43,540 bases of DNA from the NCBI GenBank assembly GCA_019359495.1, contig JAHHHF010000011.1, forward strand, positions 1-43,540, given 5' to 3'. Both the position numbers and the translations under genes were made by a program. Of the stretch, positions 15,982 to 23,896 are shown one piece after another (the first letter of the stretch is position 1; each line of letters opens with the position of its first letter). This stretch comes from Goleter apudmare HA4340-LM2. GTDB lineage: Bacteria > Cyanobacteriota > Cyanobacteriia > Cyanobacteriales > Nostocaceae. Under the pieces are notes generated by a model. That model was not told where the DNA came from, ran no database searches, and saw only the letters and a list, made by a program, of their open reading frames with translations.

Positions 15982-17748
15982 ATGTTTAGAGACTGGTTTG
16001 CCAGAAACTTGGGAATTAGTCAAACTCGTAAGGAGCTAGTATACCTGGAAATATGCAGGTCAGTCAGCCTCGAAGATATTAGCTATTGGATTCAAGTTCT
16101 ATTTGCGGCTGGAATTGCGACTCTGGGACTAGTCTTGAATAGCCCCGCCGTGATCATTGGTGCGATGCTGATTTCTCCATTGATGGGAGGTATTTTAGCT
16201 AATGGTTTAGCGCTGGCTGCGGGTGATGTGATTTTAGCGATGCGGGCCCTGCTGAATCTGGTTTTGAGTTGTCTGGTTGCTATTTCTTTTGCAGTACTAC
16301 TAGTATCGTTAATGCCATTCAAAGAAATGACCAGTGAAATTGCGGCGAGGATTCGTCCCAATATCCTGGATTTGGTAGTTGCTCTATTTTCTGGTGCTGT
16401 GGGTTCAGTGGCAATTTGTAAAGAACCCAAAGGGGTAGCAACTTCTATCCCTGGTGTGGCGATCGCAGTTGCCTTAATGCCTCCATTATGCGTTGTGGGT
16501 TATGGCATCGGGATTGCCATTAGCTTGAATCGTGTCAGTGGTCTACAGGTAGCTAGTGGTGGAGGATTACTCTTTATCACCAACTTAGTGGCGATTACGT
16601 TTACTGCCATGCTTGTCTTTTTAGGCTTACATATCGACAATTATCAAGTTAGAGCAAAAGTCAAGGAATGGCGAGATACACACGAAGAAAGTATCTGGAT
16701 GCAGAGTATTTTAGAGCGACTACCTGCTTACCATCGCCTGAAAAAGATTGGTACTCTACCTGGAAGGCTTTTGTTAATCTTTGTTACCATTGTGGCAATT
16801 ATTTTTCCGCTCAATCAATCTCTGAGCCAACTCAGGCGTGAGATTTATTTGCAGCAACAAGATAATCGTATCCGTCGCGCAGCGACCGATATTTGGCAGA
16901 AAGAATTCGCCACTTTTCCTAATGGTGAACCACGCTCTTATATTGGCAACATCTCGAATTCACAGAAAAACAATAGGTTGACAATTCAACTCCAGGTGTT
17001 TACTAGTAGGCAATATACCCCAGAAGAACAGAGTAGTTATGTGCAGCAACTAGCTTCCCATCTGGAAAAAAATCCAGAACTATTAGCACTGAAGTTGATT
17101 GAAATTCCGACGGCATCAAACGAAATATTACGTCAAATCCCTGAAGAAAAACCACCGGAACCGGTGATCACCATCACGCAATTGCAATCCAATTTCCTGC
17201 AAGAAGTTCAAGCTGCTCTGATTGATCTGCGACTACCTCAGCCAGCACAGATGATTAATTATGAGTTAATTACTAGTCCGCTTGAACCATTGAGTGTGCG
17301 GCTAGTCTATCTGAGTGAACGTGATATTGATGGAGATGCTCAAACTTTGCTCGCTGATAGCGTTAGAAATAGGCTAGATTACCAATCTGCTAAAGTCATC
17401 ATGCAGAGAATTGAGACGGCTGTGGGAGTTATATCGTTTGATCAAGATAAATCCACAATTACACCAACTAATGCCAAACTTTTAGATCGCGCCGCTCAAA
17501 TTTTGCAGCAACAACCCAATTTAATGCTGGAAATTACACTTAACCAAGATTTAACCGAGCCATTAGATACTGTTCAAGAGCGATCGCAAGCAATTACAGA
17601 ATACCTCCAATCAAAGTGGCAAGTCGGTAGTAACCGTATAGTCTTATCCACAGGTACAGAATCTAATCGCAGTGTCTCACTCAAACTCAGGGTCAAATCA
17701 GCCATCAAGCGATCCACAGGGACAATACTTGAATCGCCCCAATTCTGA
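15982..17748 (+). CDS. DUF389 membrane protein with OmpA-like C-terminal domain
   Basis: A protein of 588 residues (590 if TTG at 15976 is used). The first half is the DUF389 (TIGR00341-type) integral membrane domain with several hydrophobic helices and the conserved phrases SPAVIIGAMLISPLMGGI and GVAIAVALMPPLCVVGYG. A further membrane segment near 260-275 leads to a long soluble region. The last 110 residues (ISFDQDKSTITPTNAKLLDR...) follow the OmpA-like pattern, a fold that usually binds peptidoglycan. The substrate is unknown. A membrane YihY gene follows on the same strand with an 80-bp gap. No Shine-Dalgarno settles the start. Confidence 0.85.
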   Translation: MFRDWFARNLGISQTRKELVYLEICRSVSLEDISYWIQVLFAAGIATLGLVLNSPAVIIGAMLISPLMGGILANGLALAAGDVILAMRALLNLVLSCLVAISFAVLLVSLMPFKEMTSEIAARIRPNILDLVVALFSGAVGSVAICKEPKGVATSIPGVAIAVALMPPLCVVGYGIGIAISLNRVSGLQVASGGGLLFITNLVAITFTAMLVFLGLHIDNYQVRAKVKEWRDTHEESIWMQSILERLPAYHRLKKIGTLPGRLLLIFVTIVAIIFPLNQSLSQLRREIYLQQQDNRIRRAATDIWQKEFATFPNGEPRSYIGNISNSQKNNRLTIQLQVFTSRQYTPEEQSSYVQQLASHLEKNPELLALKLIEIPTASNEILRQIPEEKPPEPVITITQLQSNFLQEVQAALIDLRLPQPAQMINYELITSPLEPLSVRLVYLSERDIDGDAQTLLADSVRNRLDYQSAKVIMQRIETAVGVISFDQDKSTITPTNAKLLDRAAQILQQQPNLMLEITLNQDLTEPLDTVQERSQAITEYLQSKWQVGSNRIVLSTGTESNRSVSLKLRVKSAIKRSTGTILESPQF

Positions 17749-17829
17749 GACGGACTAAAAAGTATATGCGATCGCTACGGTAAAGTTGGCATATTGATTG
17801 AGAACACCAAGTAGCCGTCACCAAAAATC

Positions 17830-18729
17830 ATGGGACAGTCTCGTTTTGTCCGCTTCTTTCACCACCTCAACTGGCGCACTCTCCATAAGACTGCTGTCAG
17901 AACAATTGAAAGACGACTTTTGGGACTGGCCTCAGAAATTGCCTTCAATGCGATGCTATCGCTGTTTCCAGCTATTCTTGCCATTTTCACAGCTATTGGC
18001 TTATTGGCAGATTCCTTGCAAGATACATTTAAACAATTGGCATTTCAAGTTAGTCAAGTAGTACCAGAAGAAGCTTTAATTTTGATTCGTGATTTTGCTA
18101 GTAAAGAAATTGCTCACTCTCAAAATAGAGGTTTGTTTTCTCTCAGTTTTTTCTTAGCTATCTGGACTGCTTCTGGGGCTGTGAGTACTGCGATGACGGC
18201 TCTTGATCAAATCCATCAAATTCCCTCAGAAAAAACCCGCCCTTTTTGGCAAGCCAAACTTGTCTCTTTAGGTTTAACAATTGGGACTATACTACTTTTG
18301 CTGGTAGCTTCTTTTTTAGTATTTATCAGTGACCTATTGTTAAAATTTGTGGTAAGTGGAAATAATTCTTTAGTCTTCTTATTATATCTTTGGCAGCTAT
18401 TACGTTGGCCCTTAGCTCTAATCATTGTTGCTGTTGCCTTTGCTTTTGTCTATCGCTATGGCACTAGTCAGTGGAAATCAGGCACACCAATCATGTCAGG
18501 GGCAATTGTTGCATCTGTTTTTTGGGCGATTTTATCTGCATTATTTCGGCTGTATGTAGCTAATTTTGGCAACTACAACAAAGTATATGGCGCAGTAGGA
18601 GCTGTGATCATTTTAATGCTGTGGCTATGGATGAGTGCCTTTATTCTTTTAGTGGGTGATCAACTGAATGTGATCGTTGGTGAAGATATGCGATCGCGTA
18701 GAGAATCGAAATTTCTTCACAAATATTAA
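17830..18729 (+). CDS. YihY/BrkB family inner membrane protein
   Basis: A 299-residue protein with about six membrane helices. The family pattern is clear: an amphipathic start, LGLASEIAFNAMLSLFPAILAIF near 35-57, SLSFFLAIWTASGAVSTAMTALDQI in the middle, and YGAVGAVIILMLWLWMSAFILLVGDQLN close to the end. The family was once called ribonuclease BN by mistake; members are transporters or envelope proteins of unknown substrate. It follows the DUF389 gene on the same strand and may be co-transcribed with it. Confidence 0.9.
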   Translation: MGQSRFVRFFHHLNWRTLHKTAVRTIERRLLGLASEIAFNAMLSLFPAILAIFTAIGLLADSLQDTFKQLAFQVSQVVPEEALILIRDFASKEIAHSQNRGLFSLSFFLAIWTASGAVSTAMTALDQIHQIPSEKTRPFWQAKLVSLGLTIGTILLLLVASFLVFISDLLLKFVVSGNNSLVFLLYLWQLLRWPLALIIVAVAFAFVYRYGTSQWKSGTPIMSGAIVASVFWAILSALFRLYVANFGNYNKVYGAVGAVIILMLWLWMSAFILLVGDQLNVIVGEDMRSRRESKFLHKY

Positions 18730-18751
18730 TTACATAGCATTGGGAATGGGG

Positions 18752-18885
18752 AATTTAACGGGAGCATCCCAATTTTGCAAAAATAAAATTTGTAGAGCAT
18801 CTTGCTCCCAAATGTCTAGGAAGCGGGCTAGAAGCCTGCACTACAAAAAAATAAATTTACACATTTGGGATGCTCCCAATTTAAC
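18752..18885. mobile_element. MITE-like element with 13-bp terminal repeats and 8-bp target duplication
   Basis: The element itself is 18760-18877 (118 bp). Its ends are perfect 13-bp inverted repeats (GGGAGCATCCCAA at 18760-18772 and its complement at 18865-18877), and they continue less perfectly inwards. It is flanked by direct copies of AATTTAAC (18752-18759 and 18878-18885), the footprint of transposition. Inside are further small palindromes. It has no coding capacity, so it must have been moved by a transposase made elsewhere; the IS family is not identified. Confidence 0.75.
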
Positions 18886-18886
18886 C

Positions 18887-18919
18887 TTGTAAAGACGTTG
18901 CATTGCAACGTTTTTACAA
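18887..18919. repeat. Near-perfect 16-bp palindromic repeat
   Basis: Bases 18887-18902 and 18904-18919 are inverted copies with a single mismatch (G-U in RNA), core ACGTTGCA/TGCAACGT. It is one of the dispersed TTGTAAAGACGTTGCA-type repeats of Nostocales and lies directly next to the MITE-like element. Confidence 0.65.
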
Positions 18920-18990
18920 ATAACAAATGACAAACACCCAATCACCAGTAAAATATTTAACGAATCAACCTCAATCAAATAATCAAGCCA

Positions 18991-19488
18991 ATGTCTAATC
19001 GGTTTTCAAGCATTGAACCTGATGCTAAAGCACCTACTTTGAAGCGGTTGCGTCAACTTGGCTGGCTGTTGGATAATGTCATTACTATTCCTGGAACCAA
19101 GGTGGGTATTGGTCTAGATCCGATTATCGGATTGATACCTATTGGTGGCGATTTTTTAGGAGTGATGCTTTCTTGCTACATTGTTTTAGAAGCAGCGCGA
19201 CTGGGTGCGCCTCAAGCCATTCTGGGTAAAATGGTCTTCAATATAATTATCGATGGTCTCGTAGGTGCTGTCCCAGTGCTAGGAGACTTTTTTGATTTTG
19301 CTTGGATGGCTAATATTAACAATCTCAAGCTATTAGAAGATTATTTAAAGTTTCCTAGCCAACATAAAAGCGCAGACGGATGGTTTATTGTTGTAGTTTT
19401 ATTTGGATTATTATTACTAGCCATTGTATTGGTAGCGCTCCCTGTGATAATAATTAGATTACTGTGGCAAGCTATCACTGGCAGTTAA
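18991..19488 (+). CDS. DUF4112 membrane protein
   Basis: A 165-residue protein with the DUF4112 core: IPGTKVGIGLDPIIGLIPIGGDFLGVMLSCYIV (34-67) and NIIIDGLVGAVPVLGDFFDFAWMANINNLKLLEDYL. A strongly hydrophobic C-terminal helix (about 133-158) anchors it in the membrane. The function of the family is not known. The alpha/beta hydrolase gene follows only 20 bp downstream on the same strand, which suggests an operon. Confidence 0.88.
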   Translation: MSNRFSSIEPDAKAPTLKRLRQLGWLLDNVITIPGTKVGIGLDPIIGLIPIGGDFLGVMLSCYIVLEAARLGAPQAILGKMVFNIIIDGLVGAVPVLGDFFDFAWMANINNLKLLEDYLKFPSQHKSADGWFIVVVLFGLLLLAIVLVALPVIIIRLLWQAITGS

Positions 19489-19508
19489 ATGGGTTATTGA
19501 TAACAGGA

Positions 19509-20444
19509 ATGAAAGATTGGTGGCAGACTACTTTCCCCCAAGGGCGGCAAAGTCTAATTATTACAGATACTAAAGGCTATCCTGTCAAAATTGCTTATGG
19601 TGAAATAGGTACAGGTAAGCCGTTGATTTTACTACATGGTATGGGCAACTGGAGCTATAATTGGCGTTATAGTATTACACCATTATCTAAATATTTTCGG
19701 GTCATTTGTTTTGATGCCAAAGGTTTCGGGTTTTCTGAAAAGCCTGTGTCTCGCCGAGAACATAACGGACATCAAGTTGTTGAAATAGCGCGAATTATTC
19801 AGGAATTGTGTGATGAACCTGCCATAATTGTGGCAGAATCTTTAGGGGCTTTAGTCGCCTTAGCTCTCGCTCAAGAATTTCCCCAGTTAATCGGGCGGTT
19901 AGTAGTCGTTAATGCACCGATTTTCGCCGAACGTCTACCCCATTGGGCTATGTGGTTACTCGCTCAAACGCCATTAGAAGTGTTGCAAGCTATCGATTCT
20001 TTACGCCTAGCATATCTCTTTGCACCTATATTTAGAGAAGTTATGGCAATGGAAAGGCGCGGTGTATTGTTCGATCCCTCAGTACTGACACAAGAAGATA
20101 TTTATTGGATTACTTATCCCTTTATTGAGATTCCTGGTACTCTTGTGAAAGTAGCTGAAGAATTACAAATAGCAGCACAAGAAATTGAGAATTGGCAAGC
20201 TAATAAACCAAATATGCTCACTAAAATTCAGCATAATCTCAGCACTATTGAATGTCCCACGTTAATTTTATGGGGTGAGCAAGACCAATGGTTTCCTGCT
20301 AGTCATGGGGAAAAATTGCATCGACTTCTCTCAAATGCTAAGTTACAAATTTTGCCTAACTGCTGTCATGATGCAGCTATTGGTTCTTCAGCACAGGTAA
20401 ATGCTGCAATTGTCGAGTTTCTCCATGATACTGATTTTGTTTAG
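19509..20444 (+). CDS. Alpha/beta hydrolase
   Basis: A 311-residue alpha/beta-hydrolase fold protein. Visible elements are the oxyanion loop HGMGNW (43-48), the nucleophile elbow AESLG with S111 (the usual GxSxG is relaxed to AxSxG), the acid in LILWGEQDQWFP, and the catalytic histidine in NCCHDAA. It resembles the MhpC/bromoperoxidase-like group; the substrate cannot be told from sequence. An in-frame GTG at 19464 would overlap the previous gene, so the ATG at 19509 was chosen. It probably shares a transcript with the DUF4112 gene. Confidence 0.88.
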   Translation: MKDWWQTTFPQGRQSLIITDTKGYPVKIAYGEIGTGKPLILLHGMGNWSYNWRYSITPLSKYFRVICFDAKGFGFSEKPVSRREHNGHQVVEIARIIQELCDEPAIIVAESLGALVALALAQEFPQLIGRLVVVNAPIFAERLPHWAMWLLAQTPLEVLQAIDSLRLAYLFAPIFREVMAMERRGVLFDPSVLTQEDIYWITYPFIEIPGTLVKVAEELQIAAQEIENWQANKPNMLTKIQHNLSTIECPTLILWGEQDQWFPASHGEKLHRLLSNAKLQILPNCCHDAAIGSSAQVNAAIVEFLHDTDFV

Positions 20445-20482
20445 TCCACCTTTGGTTGTTCGTGATGTATCGTAAAGATATC

Positions 20483-20680
20483 TCATTCATCCCACTCCTG
20501 ACGAAGAGTGTTTAGATGGGTAAGAATTTCTTTTTTCTTATCCTTTAAAATCCCTTTGGCTTTAGTAATTTTTTCGTAATCCCTTTGCCAATTCAACAAG
20601 ATTGACTCTGGTACATCTACCGTAATTGAATCTTCATCCTGAGATACAAGATAATGTTTTGGTATTTTGATTAGTGGCAC
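20483..20680 (-). CDS. Small protein of unknown function (possible antitoxin-like)
   Basis: About 65 residues, starting MPLIKIPKHYLVSQDEDSITVDVPESILLNWQRDYEKITKAKGIL. A short beta-prone N-terminus and a charged helical C-terminus (KDKKKEILTHLNTLRQEWDE) give the look of a small DNA-binding or antitoxin protein, and no partner toxin lies next to it. The GTG at 20680 is preferred because GGGAG precedes it by eight bases; a TTG at 20695 is the alternative. Function is not known. Confidence 0.55.
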   Translation of the reverse strand: MPLIKIPKHYLVSQDEDSITVDVPESILLNWQRDYEKITKAKGILKDKKKEILTHLNTLRQEWDE

Positions 20681-21184
20681 AGTTTTATCTCCCAAACATC
20701 CTTAATTATAAAAGCATAAAACAACACTGCTTGCAGCGAGCAAAAGTTTTGCACTTTCGTCCCAGTCTTTAGCTGTTTATAATAATTCCTTCCACTTCTA
20801 CCGCTCAAAATGCTAGGAAACACTTATGGAATTATTCTTAACGATTTGTTGTTTATGATGTCAAATCCAGCCATGAAAAATAGATTTTTGAAATATGAAG
20901 TTATATTTCGCTGACAGTATCACAGAAGCAGAACCCAACAAAACTGACCTTGCAAATTAATAAACATACAACTACTGTAAATAGCTTAGGGATTCATAGG
21001 CGATCGCTCGGAGCTTTGTCAGGGTTTTGGTCGTGTTTACACTTCATCACTAGGTTTACGCATAATTACTTAAGGCAGGGTTGAGGCTGCGGCAAATTCA
21101 AGTTAAGTTTTGAAAAGTTTGGTTTATGATGGGTTTTATATAGCCATAGAGTTATATAAGAAACTACAATACAAGTAATGGAAC
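20681..21184. other. Spacer upstream of heme oxygenase
   Basis: This 500-bp stretch is A/T-rich and has no gene I can support. The heme oxygenase promoter should be in its right-hand part, where TATATAG and TATATAAG lie 30-45 bp before the start, but I cannot choose one with confidence. One HIP1 octamer is near 21000. Confidence 0.35.
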
Positions 21185-21937
21185 ATGAGTAGTGATTTAG
21201 CGGCTAGGCTGCGGGAAGGAACAAAACACTCCCATACGATGGCGGAAAATACGGCGTTTATGAAATGTTTCCTCAAAGGAATAGTGGAAAAAGAGCCATT
21301 CCGCAAATTGATAGCTAACTTGTATTTTGTCTACAGTACTTTAGAAGCAGAACTGTTGCGCCACAGTAGTCATCCTATGATTGGTCTGACTTATTTTCCG
21401 GAACTGAACCGCAAGACTAATCTAGAAAAAGACCTGACTTTTTACTACGGTGAGGATTGGCGTCATCAAATAGTAGCCTTAGAGGCGGGTAAAGCTTACG
21501 TGGCGCGTATCCAGGAACTAGCCAACACAGAACCTGTACTCCTGATTGCTCATGCTTATGTGCGCTATATGGGAGATTTGTCTGGGGGTCAAAGCTTGAA
21601 AAAAATAGTTCGCTCTGCAATGAACTTACCGCCAGATCAAGGAACTGGACTCCATGAATTTGAACAGTTACCTACTATCGAAGCTATTCGAGCATTTAAA
21701 GCTAAGTATCGTGATGCGTTGAATTCACTACCAGTTGATGATACTTTAGCCACAAAAATTGTGGATGAAGCAAACTATGCTTTTGAACTCAATCGTAATG
21801 TTGTCCACGAACTAGAGCCAGATGTGAAAGCCGCAATTGGTGAACATGTATTTGATTTAATCACCCGCCAAGATAAACCAGGTAGTACCGAACGATCGCC
21901 TGGTAATACTTCGGTAGAACTAATTGCTGCTGACTAA
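21185..21937 (+). CDS. ho1: Heme oxygenase (biliverdin-forming)
   Basis: A 250-residue soluble enzyme that opens heme to biliverdin IX-alpha with release of iron and CO, the first step of phycobilin synthesis; it uses ferredoxin and oxygen. The proximal heme ligand is H17 in REGTKHSHTMAEN, at the same place as in the Synechocystis enzyme, and the distal helix motif YMGDLSGGQ is intact. Length is normal apart from a short hydrophilic C-terminal tail. hemN and a bchE-like gene follow on the same strand. Low-oxygen heme oxygenase (ho2) is usually the copy found next to hemN, so the ho1/ho2 assignment needs a tree. Confidence 0.95.
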   Translation: MSSDLAARLREGTKHSHTMAENTAFMKCFLKGIVEKEPFRKLIANLYFVYSTLEAELLRHSSHPMIGLTYFPELNRKTNLEKDLTFYYGEDWRHQIVALEAGKAYVARIQELANTEPVLLIAHAYVRYMGDLSGGQSLKKIVRSAMNLPPDQGTGLHEFEQLPTIEAIRAFKAKYRDALNSLPVDDTLATKIVDEANYAFELNRNVVHELEPDVKAAIGEHVFDLITRQDKPGSTERSPGNTSVELIAAD

Positions 21938-21980
21938 GTATTAAATATTGAGATTTAGGGAAAACACTGTTTTTTTGTGA

Positions 21981-22068
21981 AGTGCAGTGATTTTGTCACT
22001 ACAACCCGAAAAACTGCACTCATCAAAACTCAGAATAGCTCAGTGTAGGTACGTCGCAAATTACCTAC
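21981..22068. promoter_or_regulatory. Two inverted repeats between heme oxygenase and hemN
   Basis: AGTGCAGT (21981-21988) is repeated inverted at 22013-22020, and GTAGGTA (22045-22051) is repeated inverted at 22062-22068. They occupy the 220-bp gap before hemN and may be regulator sites or leader hairpins; in other cyanobacteria this gene set is induced under low oxygen. The regulatory role is inferred. Confidence 0.35.
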
Positions 22069-22158
22069 CTACAAATAAAGCAAGTATGCTATGAAAAGGA
22101 TTTTTCAACCCTTAAATAGCAACCAAAAACTATTGCAATAGTCAAGGTGATTAACAGC

Positions 22159-23556
22159 ATGAAACTGGCAACGCAGACAGTCCAATTTAACTCGGCTTTA
22201 CTTCAAAAGTATGACCAACCTTTGCCGAGATATACTAGTTATCCCCCAGCAACTGAGTTAAAAGATAATTTTGGTGACTTAGATTTTAGAGCAGCGATCG
22301 CAGTTGGTAATTATAAGAAAATTCCCCTCTCTCTCTACTTTCATATTCCTTTTTGTGAAACTGCCTGCTATTTTTGTGGTTGCAACACTATTATTACTCC
22401 CAGGAAAGAACTAGCTGCACCATACTTAAAGTATCTTGAGCGTAATATTCAACAAGTTTCTGCACTTATTTCTTCAGAACGCCAAGTACATCAATTGCAT
22501 TGGGGAGGTGGTACACCTAACTATTTAGACTTGCATCAAGTGGATTTTTTATGGGACACAATTAATCGGCATTTCAGTTTAGATACAAATGCTGAAATTT
22601 CCATTGAAATTAATCCTAAATATGTTAGCAAAGATATAATTTTTGCTTTAAAAAGATTGGGGTTTAACCGCATTAGCTTTGGTATTCAAGACTTTAACTC
22701 GCAAGTACAAGCGGCTATCAACCGTGTGCAACCAGAACCGATGCTCTTTGATGTCATGGAATGGATTCGAGATGCAGGCTTTGAAAGTGTGAATGTTGAC
22801 CTCATTTATGGATTACCTTTTCAAACCCTGGATACTTTTACAAACACCATTAAAAAGACACTCAAACTCGATCCAGATAGAATAGCTGTTTTTAACTTCG
22901 CTTATGTCCCCTGGATGAAACCTGTACAGAAAAAAATACCCCAGGAAGCACTACCCCAACCTTCAGCAAAGTTAGATATTCTCCAGATGACAATTGAAGA
23001 ATTAACTACCAATGACTATATATTTATTGGTATGGATCACTTTGCCAAGCCTAATGATGAACTTACCATCGCCCAACAAGCAGGAAAACTCCATAGAAAC
23101 TTTCAAGGATACACTACAAAACCAGAATCCGATTTATTAGGATTTGGTATCACTTCCATTAGTATGCTGCATGATGTTTATATCCAGAATAATAAGCAGT
23201 TAAAAAAATATTACCAAGCAATTGATACCGGGCTTATGCCGATTGAAAAAGGTGTTAGTCTCAATCGAGATGATATTCTCCGTCGAGTTGTAATTATGGA
23301 ACTGATGTGTCAATTCCAACTTTCTATAAATGATGTGGAAGAAAAATATCATATAGCTTTTGATACGGATTTTTATGAATATTTTGCTAGAGAATTATCT
23401 GAGATGAAACTATTAGAAGCCGATGGACTCATCCGGATGTTACCAAATGGCATTGAGGTAACACCAACGGGGAGATTACTGGTGAGAAATATTGCTTCTA
23501 TTTTTGATTCCCATACCAGAAAGCGAAAAAATGCAGCTTTTTCTAAAGCGATTTAA
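22159..23556 (+). CDS. hemN: Oxygen-independent coproporphyrinogen III dehydrogenase
   Basis: A 465-residue radical SAM enzyme that decarboxylates coproporphyrinogen III to protoporphyrinogen IX without oxygen, using two SAM molecules. The cluster cysteines C66, C70, C73 are in PFCETACYFCGCN, with the HemN-specific fourth cysteine C75. The N-terminal RYTSYPP motif and the HWGGGTPNYL segment are also typical of true HemN rather than HemW. The ATG at 22159 has AAGGTG nine bases upstream; a GTG four codons earlier lies inside that site. It is placed between heme oxygenase and a BchE-like gene. Confidence 0.95.
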   Translation: MKLATQTVQFNSALLQKYDQPLPRYTSYPPATELKDNFGDLDFRAAIAVGNYKKIPLSLYFHIPFCETACYFCGCNTIITPRKELAAPYLKYLERNIQQVSALISSERQVHQLHWGGGTPNYLDLHQVDFLWDTINRHFSLDTNAEISIEINPKYVSKDIIFALKRLGFNRISFGIQDFNSQVQAAINRVQPEPMLFDVMEWIRDAGFESVNVDLIYGLPFQTLDTFTNTIKKTLKLDPDRIAVFNFAYVPWMKPVQKKIPQEALPQPSAKLDILQMTIEELTTNDYIFIGMDHFAKPNDELTIAQQAGKLHRNFQGYTTKPESDLLGFGITSISMLHDVYIQNNKQLKKYYQAIDTGLMPIEKGVSLNRDDILRRVVIMELMCQFQLSINDVEEKYHIAFDTDFYEYFARELSEMKLLEADGLIRMLPNGIEVTPTGRLLVRNIASIFDSHTRKRKNAAFSKAI

Positions 23557-23595
23557 GTAAGTTGGTGTTTGTCATTTGTTCTTCGTCATTTGTAG

Positions 23596-23724
23596 TGGCG
23601 TGTCTAAGCTAATTTTGTGTATTAGCAATCTCTTGTAGTACGGGCATCTTGCCCGTTCTAATTAGTGGGTAAGATGCCCGCACCACAAGAAAATTTTTTG
23701 CACCATTTTAGCCTTGACACGCCA
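23596..23724. repeat. Nested inverted-repeat element (MITE-like)
   Basis: Ends TGGCGTGTC.../...GACACGCCA form a 17-bp imperfect terminal repeat. Inside lies a second hairpin with CGGGCATCTTGCCCG-type arms (23631-23654/23667-23690). GTAG flanks both ends (23592-23595 and 23725-23728), but the right copy is also the end of the next repeat, so it may not be a target duplication. Confidence 0.5.
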
Positions 23725-23801
23725 GTAGGGTGCGTTAAACTTCGTTATAACGCACCGCATTTAATCAACGGTGTGTTGTCGCAAAGCGCAACACACCCTA
23801 C
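23725..23801. repeat. 77-bp repeat with GTAGGGTG ends
   Basis: The ends GTAGGGTGCGTTA and, inverted, GTAGGGTGTGTTG match in 11 of 13 bases, with smaller stems inside. I recognise it as a dispersed repeat type that is common in cyanobacterial genomes. It abuts the preceding element without a gap. Confidence 0.55.
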
Positions 23802-23896
23802 AAGGGCGATTAATCTACAAAGAAAATTGAGAATCTCAAAGAGTTTTTGCGTAAATCCTAATACTTGGTTAACTGTCAAGAATCAGGAGCTAAATT

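Larger units (their letters stand above)
23557..23896. other. hemN-bchE spacer composed of adjacent palindromic repeats
   Basis: Nearly the whole 340-bp gap is repeat DNA: an outer inverted pair (23596-23612/23708-23724, 15 of 17 matching), a pair nested within it (23631-23654/23667-23690, 21 of 24) and a third element ending at 23801. Only the last 90 bp, with AGGAG eight bases before the bchE start, look like ordinary leader. Confidence 0.6.

Noticed and set aside
23592-23728. 4-bp GTAG target duplication of the hemN-bchE repeat
   Set aside because: The right-hand GTAG is also the first part of the next repeat, so it cannot be taken as a duplication.
23802-23896. Cobalamin riboswitch upstream of the B12-dependent bchE-like gene
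   Set aside because: I looked for a conserved B12-box-like sequence and found none; the leader is short and follows repeats.
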